A stretch of 64,000 nt of DNA. It comes from Photobacterium rosenbergii. Lineage in GTDB: Bacteria; Pseudomonadota; Gammaproteobacteria; Enterobacterales; Vibrionaceae. The DNA is taken from positions 1 through 64,000 of the forward strand of contig NZ_PYMB01000008.1 of the NCBI RefSeq assembly GCF_003026455.1. The letters are read 5' to 3'. The notes under the pieces are model-generated. The model was not told where the DNA came from, searched no databases, and saw nothing but the letters and a program-made list of their open reading frames with translations. Positions 36,816-46,262 of this stretch are shown in pieces. Both the position numbers and the translations under genes were made by a program. The stretch's first letter is position 1. Each line of letters opens with the position of its first letter.

Positions 36816-37197
36816 AGATTTTCCTTTTAAATCGTTATCTTAAAGATAAGGAGAAAACGTTTTTCTGTTTAAGTCTGGTCTATATTTAATAGACGGAATG
36901 GTGATTTTCAATGCAATTGAGATAAATGCTAGCCGCTTCAAAGAAAACTTGGCTTTTTTATACTGAGAGGGCACGCATTTGAATTTATTGATCCAAGACA
37001 AATTTAGCCCCTAATTAGCCCTTACTAGGTATTTAAGCATTTATTACGGGATTTACACTTGTCGTGTAAAAAAATGACAGCTTGTGAATATTTGTTGTAA
37101 TTCATTTTGGCTGTTAATTGGTACGCCTTGTTTTATATAGCCAAGCTGCTGCCCGTAATCACTATTTATTAATAATATTTTACGAAGGATTGAGTCA
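36816..37197. promoter_or_regulatory. Divergent control region between narQ and napF
   Basis: 382 bp, AT-rich. A perfect 15-bp palindrome TTATCTT-A-AAGATAA at 36835-36849 lies close to the narQ start. A second inverted repeat TTTACAC-N5-GTGTAAA is at 37052-37070. A weak FNR-like site (TTGAT-CCAA-GACAA) is at 36988-37001. FNR and NarP control of nap is established in enterics; here the actual sites are not certain. Confidence 0.5.
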
Positions 37198-37689
37198 ATG
37201 TTTGATCGTTCCCGTCGTCGGTTGTTGACGCGGCGTCGCAAGCCTGACCTGCAGCGAATGCCCTGGGTGGTCGATGAAGAAACCTTCACCGATACCTGTA
37301 CCCGGTGCAACAAGTGTATCAATGCATGTGAAACACAAATTATTGCCAAAGGCGACGGAGGTTTCCCTACCGTCGACTTTCAGCGTGGTGAGTGCACATT
37401 CTGTTACCGCTGTGCAGAGGCTTGTCCCGAGCCGTTGTTTCAGCCGCAATCAGAGCAGCCATGGCCTTTGGTGGCACAGGTTAATGAGGGTTGCCTGGCC
37501 CACCAGAATATTGAGTGTCGAAGCTGTGGCGATGCCTGCGAAGTGATGGCGATTCGGTTCAAACTGCAATTGGGCGGCGTTGCCCGCCCGGAACTGGATA
37601 CCTCAGTTTGCACAGGATGTGGCGGTTGTGTGTCGGTTTGCCCGACATCGGCGATCACCATGGTGAATCACAATAACGAAGAGAATTAG
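37198..37689 (+). CDS. napF: Ferredoxin-type protein NapF
   Basis: 163 residues with three to four [4Fe-4S] cysteine clusters: CTRCNKCINAC, CTFCYRCAEACPE and CTGCGGCVSVCPT, plus CRSCGDACE. It is a cytoplasmic accessory protein thought to help NapA iron-sulfur insertion. First gene of napFDABC; the basic N-terminus RSRRRLLTRRR is usual for NapF. Confidence 0.94.
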   Translation: MFDRSRRRLLTRRRKPDLQRMPWVVDEETFTDTCTRCNKCINACETQIIAKGDGGFPTVDFQRGECTFCYRCAEACPEPLFQPQSEQPWPLVAQVNEGCLAHQNIECRSCGDACEVMAIRFKLQLGGVARPELDTSVCTGCGGCVSVCPTSAITMVNHNNEEN

Positions 37690-37691
37690 CG

Positions 37692-37964
37692 ATGGCATTA
37701 CAAGAAGTACACATTTCCAGCTTGGTTGTTCATGTAAAGCCGGAATATCTGGCCTCTGTCAAAGAGCAGATCGCAGCAATGCCGAATGCAGAAATATACG
37801 GCGACAGTGAAGAAGGGAAGGTCGTAGTGGTTCTGGAAACCGAAAACCAGGGCTATGTGACTGACACAATAGATAAAATCAATAATTTAGAACACGTTTT
37901 AACCACGTTTTTAGTGTATCACCAAATCGAACAGTTCGACTCGCAATCTGAGGAAGATTCATGA
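37692..37964 (+). CDS. napD: NapA-specific chaperone NapD
   Basis: A 90-residue NapD family protein ([25 protein letters not shown]). It binds the Tat signal of NapA and holds it until cofactor loading is complete. It begins 2 bp after napF and overlaps napA by ATGA. Confidence 0.94.
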   Translation: MALQEVHISSLVVHVKPEYLASVKEQIAAMPNAEIYGDSEEGKVVVVLETENQGYVTDTIDKINNLEHVLTTFLVYHQIEQFDSQSEEDS

Positions 37965-40447
37965 AAATGACAAGACGTGCGTTTGTGAAAGCAAACGCCG
38001 CTGCATCGGCAGCAGCCGTAGCGGGGATCTCGCTGCCAGCATCAGCAACTAACTTAATTGTTAGTTCTGACGAAACCAAAATTAAGTGGGATAAAGCGCC
38101 TTGTCGTTTTTGTGGTACAGGTTGTTCAGTACTGGTTGGTACGCAGAATGGCCGTGTGGTTGCGACTCAGGGTGATCCTGAAGCTGCCGTTAACAAAGGC
38201 TTGAACTGTATTAAGGGTTATTTCCTATCGAAGATCATGTACGGCAAGGATCGTCTACAGACACCTATGCTGCGCATGAAAGATGGTAAATTCCATAAAG
38301 ATGGTGACTTCCAGCCAGTATCTTGGGATCAGGCATTTGACGTGATGGCTGAGAAGTGGAAAGAAGCCCTGAAGAAGCACGGCCCTTCTGGTGTCGGCAT
38401 GTTCGGTTCTGGCCAGTGGACGGTAATGGAAGGCTATGCGGCATCGAAAATGATGAAGGCGGGCTTCCGTTCTAACAACATCGACCCGAATGCCCGTCAC
38501 TGTATGGCGTCTGCGGTTGTTGGCTTCATGCGTACCTTTGGTATCGATGAGCCGATGGGTTGTTATGATGACTTTGAAAATGCAGATTCGTTCGTGCTTT
38601 GGGGCTCGAACATGGCGGAGATGCACCCAGTATTGTGGACCCGTTTGACTGATCGCCGCCTGAGCAACCCACACGTTAAAGTTAACGTGCTATCGACTTA
38701 CTACCACCGCTCATTCGAGTTGGCTGACAATGGCATGATCTTCGAGCCACAGACCGACCTTGCGATTGGTAACTTTATTGCTAACTACATCATCCAGAAT
38801 GATGCGGTTAACTGGGAATTCGTGAACAAGCACACCAACTTCAAGCGTGCTGATACCGATATCGGTTACGGCCTTCGTGACGAAGACCCTCGCCAGCAGA
38901 AAGCGAAAAACGCTAACTCTGGTGCAATGCACGCGATGACGTTCGAAGAGTACAAGGCCTCTGTTGCTGAGTACACGGTCGAGAAAGCCTCTGAAATGTC
39001 GGGTGTATCGCAGGATAAGCTGATCGAGTTAGCGAAGCAGTACGCAGATCCTAACACCAAGGTGATGTCACTGTGGACCATGGGTATGAACCAGCACACC
39101 CGTGGTGTGTGGATGAACAGCTTGGTTTACAACATCCACCTGCTAACCGGTAAGATCTCACAGCCTGGCAACAGCCCATTCTCCCTGACAGGTCAGCCAT
39201 CTGCGTGTGGTACAGCGCGTGAAGTGGGTACTTTCGCCCACCGTCTGCCTGCTGACATGGTCGTGGCGAATCCTAAGCACCGTGCAGTTGCCGAGAAAAT
39301 TTGGAAACTGCCTGAAGGGACAATTCCACCGAAGCCGGGTTACCACGCCGTATTGCATGACCGTATGCTAAAAGACGGCAAGATGAATGCTTACTGGGTA
39401 ATGTGTAACAACAACATGCAGGCCGGTCCAAACATTAACGAAGAGCGTCTACCGGGTTACCGTAACCCAGAGAACTTCATTGTTTGTTCAGACCCATACC
39501 CAACAGCCACAGCGCAAGCCGCTGACCTTGTTCTACCAACCGCAATGTGGGTAGAGAAAGAAGGTGCTTACGGTAACGCAGAGCGCCGTACCCAGGCATG
39601 GTACCAGCAGGTTGAAACTCAGGGCGAGTCTAAGTCTGACCTTTGGCAGATCATGGAGTTCTCCAAGCGCTTCAAGGTTGAGGAAGTGTGGGGCGAAGAG
39701 CTACTGGTTAAAGCACCGCAGTACCGTGGCAAGACCATGTACGACATCCTGTTCCGCAACGGCCAGATCGACAAGTTCCCAATGTCTGAAGCCCAGCCAT
39801 TGAACGATGATGCAAAAGCTCAGGGCTTCTACGTACAGAAAGGCCTGTTCGAAGAATATGCAGCATTTGGTCGCGGCAAGGCACACGATTTGGCGCCATA
39901 CGACACATACCATCAGGTACGTGGCCTGCGCTGGCCGGTGGTTGACGGCAAAGAGACCCAATGGCGTTTCGCTGAAGGCTCAGACCCTTATGTACCAGCT
40001 GGTGAAGGTTTCCGTTTCTACGGCCATAAAGACGGCAAGGCAAACATCATCTTTGCACCGTTTGAGCCAGCACCAGAAGTGCCAGATGAAGAATATGACC
40101 TATGGATGTCAACGGGCCGTGTTCTAGAGCACTGGCACACAGGTACCATGACGCGTCGTGTTCCTGAGCTTTATAAAGCAGTACCAGATGCGCTGTGTTA
40201 TATCCACCCAGATGATGCTGAGTCGCGTGGTCTACGTCGTGGTGATGAAGTACTGGTTGCTTCTCGCCGTGGTGAAGTGCGCTGCCGTGTTGAGACCCGT
40301 GGCCGTAACCGTCCACCTGCGGGCTTGGTATTCATCCCATTCTTTGATGCCCGTATTTTGGTGAATAAGTTGATTCTTGATGCGACCGATCCGCTCTCCA
40401 AGCAGACCGACTTCAAGAAGTGCCCTGTGAAGATCACCAAAGTATAA
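37961..40447 (+). CDS. napA: Periplasmic nitrate reductase catalytic subunit
   Basis: Molybdenum bis-MGD enzyme reducing nitrate to nitrite in the periplasm. The 828 residues begin with a Tat signal (TRRAFVK at 4-10, cleavage near PASA). [4Fe-4S] cysteines are Cys48, 51, 55 and 83; the Mo ligand is Cys181 in NARHCMAS. The C-terminal molybdopterin dinucleotide domain is complete. Strong codon adaptation. Confidence 0.97.
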   Translation: MKMTRRAFVKANAAASAAAVAGISLPASATNLIVSSDETKIKWDKAPCRFCGTGCSVLVGTQNGRVVATQGDPEAAVNKGLNCIKGYFLSKIMYGKDRLQTPMLRMKDGKFHKDGDFQPVSWDQAFDVMAEKWKEALKKHGPSGVGMFGSGQWTVMEGYAASKMMKAGFRSNNIDPNARHCMASAVVGFMRTFGIDEPMGCYDDFENADSFVLWGSNMAEMHPVLWTRLTDRRLSNPHVKVNVLSTYYHRSFELADNGMIFEPQTDLAIGNFIANYIIQNDAVNWEFVNKHTNFKRADTDIGYGLRDEDPRQQKAKNANSGAMHAMTFEEYKASVAEYTVEKASEMSGVSQDKLIELAKQYADPNTKVMSLWTMGMNQHTRGVWMNSLVYNIHLLTGKISQPGNSPFSLTGQPSACGTAREVGTFAHRLPADMVVANPKHRAVAEKIWKLPEGTIPPKPGYHAVLHDRMLKDGKMNAYWVMCNNNMQAGPNINEERLPGYRNPENFIVCSDPYPTATAQAADLVLPTAMWVEKEGAYGNAERRTQAWYQQVETQGESKSDLWQIMEFSKRFKVEEVWGEELLVKAPQYRGKTMYDILFRNGQIDKFPMSEAQPLNDDAKAQGFYVQKGLFEEYAAFGRGKAHDLAPYDTYHQVRGLRWPVVDGKETQWRFAEGSDPYVPAGEGFRFYGHKDGKANIIFAPFEPAPEVPDEEYDLWMSTGRVLEHWHTGTMTRRVPELYKAVPDALCYIHPDDAESRGLRRGDEVLVASRRGEVRCRVETRGRNRPPAGLVFIPFFDARILVNKLILDATDPLSKQTDFKKCPVKITKV

Positions 40448-40535
40448 ATAGCAACAAATTGAAGAGGTTGGTTGTCTGGCACTTTGCCGGGCAGCCCGAC
40501 CTTTACCTGAATTTAGCCTCTAGGCGGAGAATACA

Positions 40536-41003
40536 ATGAAACGATTAGTTCTAGCAGTAATAGCATTTGGCATGATGCTGGCTGGCGCTGTACACAGTGC
40601 AGAAGAGCTGCACAACCCGGGTGGTATCGGTGGCCTTGAGTCACTACGTGGTGCCAGCGAGCTGGAAGCGACTCGAGCGGCGGATCCGATGAAGCGTTTC
40701 CCTCGTGATCAGGGCACGATCGACAGCGATTATGTTTACCAGCCACCTTTGGTTCCGCACACGATCCGTAACTACGAAGTATCGAAGAATGCCAACAAGT
40801 GTCTGGCTTGCCATAGCTGGAAAAACGCTAATGAAATGGGCGCAACCAAGATCAGCGTGACTCACTACCAGTCACCGCGTGAAGGTCAGGTGTTGTCTGA
40901 TGTGTCACCGGCACGCTACTTCTGCCTCCAGTGCCACGTACCACAGGCTGATGCTAAGCCATTGGTTGAAAATGACTTCCAGCGTGTTGATGCGTTGCGC
41001 TAA
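40536..41003 (+). CDS. napB: Nitrate reductase cytochrome c subunit NapB
   Basis: A 155-residue periplasmic dihaem cytochrome with signal peptide ending VHSA and two haem sites CLACH and CLQCH. It passes electrons from NapC to NapA. It starts 88 bp after napA with GGCGGAGA upstream. Confidence 0.95.
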   Translation: MKRLVLAVIAFGMMLAGAVHSAEELHNPGGIGGLESLRGASELEATRAADPMKRFPRDQGTIDSDYVYQPPLVPHTIRNYEVSKNANKCLACHSWKNANEMGATKISVTHYQSPREGQVLSDVSPARYFCLQCHVPQADAKPLVENDFQRVDALR

Positions 41004-41034
41004 TTATAGCCATCAGTGCTAAAGGGGCTATAAG

Positions 41035-41610
41035 ATGAAACTATTGAAAGCATTTTGGCGCAGGTTCTCCTCGCCGAGTAAAGTGGCGGTCGGCCTGGTG
41101 TTGTTCATGGGCTTTATGGGCGGTTTGCTGTTCTGGGGCGCATTCAACACCGGTATGGAAGCGACCAACACCGAAGAGTTCTGTGCTGGCTGTCACGCAC
41201 CGATTGTCAAAGAAATCCGTGAAACCGTTCACTTTGCCAACCGCTCTGGTGTTCGTGCTATCTGTTCTGACTGTCACGTACCGCATAACTGGACCGACAA
41301 AATTGTGCGTAAGGTGCAGGCTTCGAAAGAGTTGGTGGCTCACGCAATGGGAACCATTGATACCCAAGAGAAGTTCGAGGCACGGCGGAGCCACTTGGCT
41401 AACCGCGAATGGCACCGGATGAAAGAAAATGATTCCCAGGAGTGTCGTAACTGTCACGAATTCGAGTACATGGACTTTTCCGAGCAGGGTAGTCGCAGTG
41501 CCAAGCAGCACTCAACGGCGCTGGCAAACGGCGACAAAACCTGTGTAGATTGCCACAAGGGTATTGCCCACAAACTGCCTGACATGTCAGGTATCGAAGG
41601 CTGGCAGTAA
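41035..41610 (+). CDS. napC: NapC/NirT tetrahaem cytochrome c
   Basis: 191 residues: one N-terminal membrane anchor (about 18-37) and four CxxCH haem sites (CAGCH, CSDCH, CRNCH, CVDCH). It oxidises menaquinol or ubiquinol and feeds NapB. No napG or napH is present, so this is the NapFDABC type. Confidence 0.95.
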   Translation: MKLLKAFWRRFSSPSKVAVGLVLFMGFMGGLLFWGAFNTGMEATNTEEFCAGCHAPIVKEIRETVHFANRSGVRAICSDCHVPHNWTDKIVRKVQASKELVAHAMGTIDTQEKFEARRSHLANREWHRMKENDSQECRNCHEFEYMDFSEQGSRSAKQHSTALANGDKTCVDCHKGIAHKLPDMSGIEGWQ

Positions 41611-41630
41611 GCCTCAGATAAGGAGCAACA

Positions 41631-41765
41631 ATGAGTACATTAGAATCGATCTTCTGGCATGTACTGGGCTATGCGGCCATGCCTGTTATCATCCTGTCTG
41701 GTTTTGCTGCGGTAGCTGTGATTTGTGTCTGGCTATTGTCGCTGGGCAAGGACAAAAATATCTAG
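41631..41765 (+). CDS. TIGR02808-type membrane microprotein of the nap locus
   Basis: A 44-residue protein MSTLESIFWHVLGYAAMPV, too short for the usual ORF cut-offs. One membrane helix (about 15-38) and a short charged tail. AAGGAG lies six bases before the ATG, 20 bp after napC. It fits the short TIGR02808 family that follows napC in vibrios. A role in the nap complex is inferred only from position. Confidence 0.8.
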   Translation: MSTLESIFWHVLGYAAMPVIILSGFAAVAVICVWLLSLGKDKNI

Positions 41766-41793
41766 CAACGAGATTTCGTTGTATATGTAGCAA

Positions 41794-41823
41794 AAGCCAT
41801 GCTCTCGAGCATGGCTTTTTTAT
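41794..41823. terminator. Intrinsic terminator of the nap operon
   Basis: AAAGCCATGCTC and GAGCATGGCTTTTTT arms around TC. Confidence 0.9.
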
Positions 41824-41834
41824 TGCTTGGAAAG

Positions 41835-42017
41835 CTATTTGGCGCGGTACCAGTGGTATACCCCCAAGGCAATCAAGAAGAGCCAAAGGCTGTAGATAAT
41901 AACCCACAGCGTCAGAGTGTTCATGGTGCCGGGGAGTAACAGTGACTCGACAAGGTTAACCAACACCATGCTCAGGAACCCTAGGATGCCGAATAACAAA
42001 AAACTGGCAATACTCAT
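41835..42017 (-). CDS. Two-helix membrane protein of unknown function
   Basis: 60 residues with two hydrophobic segments (about 4-27 and 35-54) and a basic end HWYRAK. GGAAG is six bases before the ATG. No family was recognised. It may share the downstream nap terminator. Confidence 0.6.
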   Translation of the reverse strand: MSIASFLLFGILGFLSMVLVNLVESLLLPGTMNTLTLWVIIYSLWLFLIALGVYHWYRAK

Positions 42018-42093
42018 AGCGATCTTCCATCAGGAAACTAGTTTGATTTTAGATCTAAATGAGAATTGTTTACAGTTGTTTTGTTGCTCTGGA

Positions 42094-42555
42094 TCAGTTT
42101 TTCTTCAGATATCCTGCTTCATTCAATAGCGCTCGGAATTGTTCTGCCCGTTCGCGGTTAACACCGAAATCAGAGTATCCGGTACGAGATTCAGAACGCA
42201 CGGTAAGTTGGCCTGATTGCCGCTGTACTTCAAAATCATCAACAAAACGGAATACTGTGCTGGTGCATTCGATATGCAGGTATTCCTCGGTACGTTTGGC
42301 TAGGGAGGCGCCGGGTAGGGTGAGGGCGAGTTGCTCGATATCTGCCCATTGCTCTAACCCTGTTTCATTGAGCTCAAAGGGGGCTAAGGCGTGCTCTTCA
42401 CGGTTATCCAAGGTGCTGACACAGTTTGGCTTCTCGCCGCAGACTTGGTTGACTCTAACGGCATTGCTATGGGCTGAATCTGGGCTGCCACAACCGGTAA
42501 GTATGGCCATAAGCGCGACTAGAGGAATATAACGAAAACCTTGTTGCTGGATCAT
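42094..42555 (-). CDS. DUF1499 family lipoprotein
   Basis: 153 residues, lipobox LTGC at about 19-22. CGEKPNCVSTLDNREEHALAPF and ECTSTVFRFVDDFEVQ are the DUF1499 pattern. AAGGAG is six bases before the ATG. The function is unknown; it is probably an envelope protein. Confidence 0.83.
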   Translation of the reverse strand: MIQQQGFRYIPLVALMAILTGCGSPDSAHSNAVRVNQVCGEKPNCVSTLDNREEHALAPFELNETGLEQWADIEQLALTLPGASLAKRTEEYLHIECTSTVFRFVDDFEVQRQSGQLTVRSESRTGYSDFGVNRERAEQFRALLNEAGYLKKN

Positions 42556-42573
42556 CCATGACTCCTTATATGG

Positions 42574-42921
42574 TTAACCGAGTTGAAGGAAACTAATAAA
42601 TCCAATCCAAGAAACAACCAGCAACAACCAAGGTAGCCAGTGCTGCTTGCTCACAACCACTTGTTCTACTGCAGGAACGTCGGTAGTGGTTTGCTCTATG
42701 TCTTGCACTTTGTCTCTTGCTTGTTTCTTGCGTAGCTTGTCCCGCTCGCGGGATTTGGCTTTCTGCTGCTTTTTGTATTGCTCGATACCGTGCTGGATCC
42801 CTTGGGCGATCAGTTTGGTTTGTTCCTTGCTTTGTCCGGGTTTCTGTGTTGCTCGCGCAATCTTCATTGCTTCTGCTTGGGTTTCTGGGGAAGGGGTCCC
42901 TTGACTCTTCTTGGTGGCCAT
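42574..42921 (-). CDS. DUF2956 family protein
   Basis: 115 residues from MATKKSQGTPSPETQAEA; the reading from 42981 is longer but lacks support. Long charged N-terminal region (IARATQKPGQSKEQTKLIAQGIQHGIEQYKKQQKAKSRERDKLRKK) and one C-terminal membrane anchor (WLPWLLLVVSWIGFISFL). Tail-anchored arrangement. The function is unknown. Confidence 0.78.
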   Translation of the reverse strand: MATKKSQGTPSPETQAEAMKIARATQKPGQSKEQTKLIAQGIQHGIEQYKKQQKAKSRERDKLRKKQARDKVQDIEQTTTDVPAVEQVVVSKQHWLPWLLLVVSWIGFISFLQLG

Positions 42922-43414
42922 CGTTTGTCCTATGAATGGGTCTTTGACCAGATTATACAGTGCCTTCATGATTTGGCACATTGCTGTAATTATCCCCTCC
43001 TAAAGAGGTAGGAATCTTACATCAGCTGAATAAAATATGAACAGGGTGTAATTTGCGTTAATATTCATTAACATCATGAATTTCAATGATTATTAAGCTA
43101 AACTGCTGGAAGTTGAACATATTTACTCCTGATGTGACTTTTGTAATAAAACTAGAAATTTCGTCAATCTCATCCCACAAAACGTGATCATTCCGACAAG
43201 ACGAACACCCAAATAGTGCGTTGAACCACAGAATTTACCTCTTTGGGTGGTAGTTGTGAGCAGATAGATTAAGGTGTGCCTAGTACTGAACAGTGTTGTT
43301 ATATCGGCCCCAGTAATTGAATTATGCCCATAGCTGCCAATAACGAACTTAGCTATTGAAATACTAGAGGCAAAGCTCCATTGCATATTAAGCAGTGAGA
43401 AACGGGGAAAGTGA
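42922..43414. other. Intergenic region without a convincing gene
   Basis: 493 bp. A minus-strand frame at 43123-43386 has no ribosome site and an unusual composition, so I do not call it. The plus-strand promoter of the DUF2919 gene must lie at the right end. Confidence 0.5.
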
Positions 43415-43876
43415 GTGTTATATCCGATAGACGCCTACGACAAGCATGGCTTGTTGAAACCATCTGCCATGTTATGGCTGTGCTGGTTGTTTAGTGCCAA
43501 GGGCTGGGTGATTTTTGTCATGGCGGGCGCAAGCCGCCAGCAAGGGGCCCAAGTCTTGGAGATTTTATATCCATTGCGAGAAAACCTATATCTGGCAATG
43601 CTATTAGGCCTTCCGGCCCTTATCTTTATGTGGATGGCCGGATACCGACATAAAAACAAAAAACTAATTAATTACGTATGGCTGCACGGGAGGGGAATCC
43701 TGCTGCTGAGCTTTACGACAGATTGTGTTCTGCAAATGTACCAACTGATGTTGACCCACGGGGCCTTCAGTTGGACCCGGGCAATCAGCTTGCTGCTGAC
43801 ATTCTGGCTAGGAGGGTACCTGCTCAGAAGCTCAAGGGTCAGAAATACATTCGCGGACAAGCCCGTAGAGAGGTAA
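43415..43876 (+). CDS. DUF2919 (YfeZ-like) membrane protein
   Basis: 153 residues beginning with GTG: LYPIDAYDKHGLLKPSAMLW, the DUF2919 opening. Four predicted membrane segments. GGGGA lies 8 bases upstream. The function is unknown. It is followed after 5 bp by an exported protein gene. Confidence 0.8.
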   Translation: MLYPIDAYDKHGLLKPSAMLWLCWLFSAKGWVIFVMAGASRQQGAQVLEILYPLRENLYLAMLLGLPALIFMWMAGYRHKNKKLINYVWLHGRGILLLSFTTDCVLQMYQLMLTHGAFSWTRAISLLLTFWLGGYLLRSSRVRNTFADKPVER

Positions 43877-43881
43877 GTACA

Positions 43882-44292
43882 ATGAATGATTGGGGTAAAG
43901 GGTTGGTGCTGTTCAGCGCACTGCTAAGCCCGTTAGCCATGGCCGATTGGCTACTCGATGTTAATTTCGAATTGACCGGTGAGTCCGGAAGCACGCAATC
44001 GGTCAATACATCTTTGTCGCTATTGCCAGGAGAAGAAACTGTCTTCTTTGGTAGTAATATAGATAGTGAAGATCATAGTCGCGAACTTGTCGGCAGCGCA
44101 GAGTTGCTGGAAGTATCAGCGGAAGAAGTGAAGATTGCCTTCAAAGTTCAGGAGCGCCTTGATGACGGCGGTTGGCGTACATTGGTGTCTCCAACGCTCT
44201 CTACCGGTTTGAATGCACCAACCATGTTTGAAGGGTTGGATAATAACGGCGATCAGCAAGTGAAGCTTCAGGTGGAAGTAACGTCGGTATAA
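43882..44292 (+). CDS. Exported protein of unknown function
   Basis: 136 residues from MNDWGKGLVLFSALLSPLAMA, a good signal peptide. The rest is acidic and beta-rich (DWLLDVNFELTGESGSTQ, VKLQVEVTSV). GAGG lies 9 bases before the ATG; a reading from 43678 overlaps the DUF2919 gene and is rejected. It forms a two-gene unit with DUF2919. Confidence 0.7.
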   Translation: MNDWGKGLVLFSALLSPLAMADWLLDVNFELTGESGSTQSVNTSLSLLPGEETVFFGSNIDSEDHSRELVGSAELLEVSAEEVKIAFKVQERLDDGGWRTLVSPTLSTGLNAPTMFEGLDNNGDQQVKLQVEVTSV

Positions 44293-44318
44293 GGTTTCTA
44301 TCTACTTCTCGAATTGAA

Positions 44319-44347
44319 AAGCCCGCAGTCGATGCGGGCTTTTTTGC
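44319..44347 (+). terminator. Intrinsic terminator
   Basis: AAAAGCCCGCA and TGCGGGCTTTTTT around GTCGA. Confidence 0.88.
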
Positions 44348-44372
44348 ATTTACGACAAGAGAAAGGAAAACA

Positions 44373-44684
44373 CTACACAGAGGTATCAAGGATATTTCCG
44401 CTATCTGTTCCCTGATCAGGGGTAATGCTCTGGCTGTAGAAATCTGGCTTGGGGCGGTGATCGGTGATGGCATCCGCCACTTTCTTTTTGATGATCAAAC
44501 GCTCTTCCTGAGTTTTGGCCTTGTTGTCGGCTGAGATCACAACAGTGTCAGGATCCTTTTTCGGATCATCTTCGAACTTGTTTGCACTGTTTTGATGGAT
44601 ATCTATCAGCTTCTGTGTTTGCTTGGCTTGATAAAGGGTACCAGCCACCTCTTTGGTCGGAAATGATGATGAACCTGTCTCCAT
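44373..44684 (-). CDS. Hypothetical soluble protein
   Basis: 103 residues, polar and charged, no signal or helix of the membrane type; KTQEERLIIKKKVADAITDHRPKPD in the middle. AAGGATT lies 7 bases before the ATG. No family was recognised. Confidence 0.6.
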   Translation of the reverse strand: METGSSSFPTKEVAGTLYQAKQTQKLIDIHQNSANKFEDDPKKDPDTVVISADNKAKTQEERLIIKKKVADAITDHRPKPDFYSQSITPDQGTDSGNILDTSV

Positions 44685-45000
44685 GATCTAATCCTTGTTA
44701 TTGGTATCAGCTAATGTGTTGTGTTTGTATAAATTTTACTCCACCTTAGCAGGTCAAAATAGACACAAGTTGAACATTTCAGCATTTTTCAGCGTCTATT
44801 TCGTTCAGTAATGGCGGTAAGGAGGCAGAAATATGCTTGAGGTGGTAGCTAAAGTTATTGAAAATCTCTATAAGACACATATTGATTTGAATTATGTAAT
44901 CCCACTCTGCTGATAACGATCAATTTTCCGAGCTGTATTATCGATATACTTTAGGCAGTATAACGCTGGTACAGCAATGATAATAAATTAGGAGAAAAAT
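44685..45000. other. Intergenic region upstream of the Dyp peroxidase
   Basis: 316 bp without ORF; contains the promoter of the peroxidase gene and the start region of the minus-strand gene. AGGAGAAAAAT is the ribosome site at its end. Confidence 0.45.
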
Positions 45001-45897
45001 ATGGCTACGGCACAACCTTTGATTTTGCCTGAAGCAGGACCATTTGCACTATATGTTGTTATGAAGGCAACAGGTGAAAACAAGGCACTTGTTGAGCGCT
45101 GTCAGCAAGTCCACACATTGGTTGAAGAGATCAATAACCAACAACCGGGTGCCGAGCTACGAGCGAGTATCGCGTTTGGTAAGACATTTTGGGCATCACT
45201 TGAAAAAGGCATGCCGGCAGAGTTCGATGACTTCACACCACTAGGTGAAGGTAAAGTGACAGCACCGGCAACCGGTGGTGATGTATTGCTTCATGTTAAC
45301 TCAAGCCGTCACGACCTGAACTTCTACCTGCTTCGCCAGTTCATCTCACCGATCGCCGAGCATGTTGAAATCATGGATGAAACCTATGGTTTCAAATACC
45401 TAGATTCCCGTGATATGACTGATTTCATCGACGGTACCGAGAACCCGAAAACGTTGGAAGCCCGTCAGGATGTAGCCTTGATCCAAGAAGGTGACTTTAC
45501 CGGTGGTAGTTTTGTGATGCTGCAGCGTTTCGTCCACAACCTACCGGCTTGGAACCGTTTGAATATCCAAGCTCAGGAAAAAGTGGTTGGCCGTACCAAG
45601 CCAGACTCTGTAGAGCTTGAAGATGTACCAGCAGCCTCACACGTAGGCCGTGTTGATATCAAAGAAGAAGGCAAGGGCCTTAAGATTGTTCGCCACAGCC
45701 TGCCATATGGCTCTGTAAGCGGCGACCACGGCTTGTTGTTTATTGCCTACTGCAACACCCAACATAACTTCAAAGCTATGCTAGAGAGCATGTACGGCCA
45801 CACAGACGGCAAGACCGACCAGCTGCTGCGCTTCACTACCGCTGTAACCGGTGCTTACTTCTTTGCCCCGTCGGTTGAGATGTTGAATTCGTTGTAA
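45001..45897 (+). CDS. Dyp-type haem peroxidase (YfeX-like)
   Basis: 298 residues. Motif DFIDGTENP (about 142-150) carries the distal catalytic Asp; the proximal haem His is in AASHVGRVD, and the distal Arg in VRHSLPYG. No signal peptide, so it is cytoplasmic, as for E. coli YfeX. It oxidises porphyrinogens or other reductants with peroxide in vitro; the natural substrate is unknown. Confidence 0.92.
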   Translation: MATAQPLILPEAGPFALYVVMKATGENKALVERCQQVHTLVEEINNQQPGAELRASIAFGKTFWASLEKGMPAEFDDFTPLGEGKVTAPATGGDVLLHVNSSRHDLNFYLLRQFISPIAEHVEIMDETYGFKYLDSRDMTDFIDGTENPKTLEARQDVALIQEGDFTGGSFVMLQRFVHNLPAWNRLNIQAQEKVVGRTKPDSVELEDVPAASHVGRVDIKEEGKGLKIVRHSLPYGSVSGDHGLLFIAYCNTQHNFKAMLESMYGHTDGKTDQLLRFTTAVTGAYFFAPSVEMLNSL

Positions 45898-45958
45898 GAA
45901 CGGAAAAGCAAAAGCGGTTATATGGCCCTAAGGCCCTGTGGAGCTAAACTTTGAGTGA

Positions 45959-45987
45959 ATCCTCGATCTTTGATCGGGGATTTTTTG
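45959..45987 (+). terminator. Intrinsic terminator of the Dyp peroxidase gene
   Basis: ATCCTCGATC and GATCGGGGAT arms around TTT, then six T. Confidence 0.85.
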
Positions 45988-46008
45988 TTTCTAGAAGATC
46001 AGGAAAGG

Positions 46009-46191
46009 CGGTTCTAGGAAGAGCAGGTCCTAGTTCCTAGGAAAAGCAGAAGCAAGTGCTTGACGTATCATAGCGATAAACGAAAGCTGCTTGTAGAACC
46101 CAGAACCCAGAACCCAGAACCCAGAACCCAGAACCCAGAACCCAGAACCCAGAACCCAGAACCCAGAACCCAGAACCCAGGACCCAGGACC
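46009..46191. repeat. Composite repeat element 3: degenerate flank plus (GAACCCA)n array
   Basis: Left module with GTTCTAGGAAGAGCAGG and TCCTAGGAAAAGC (46009-46046), conserved stretch 46060-46093, then 46096-46191 with about 12 copies of GAACCCA followed by two of GGACCCA. It lies between the convergent genes for Dyp peroxidase and crr, beside the crr terminator. The A/G change is in the loop position of the minus-strand GGG runs. Confidence 0.9.
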
Positions 46192-46215
46192 ACAGAACCG
46201 TTCTTCCAATAAACA

Positions 46216-46243
46216 AAAAGCGCCGCCCGAGGGCAGCGCTTTT
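46216..46243. terminator. Intrinsic terminator of ptsHI-crr
   Basis: AAAAGCGC.GCCC and GGGC.GCGCTTTT arms with one mismatch, around GA; 20 bp beyond the crr stop. Confidence 0.85.
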
Positions 46244-46262
46244 GGCAAAGATTGTGACAATC

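Noticed and set aside
36988..37001. FNR box before napF as a firm call
   Set aside because: The second half site GACAA has two mismatches to ATCAA; it is kept only as a weak note in the control region.
43123..43386. 87-residue minus-strand frame
   Set aside because: No ribosome site, unusual composition and no recognisable domain; it overlaps an otherwise structureless region.
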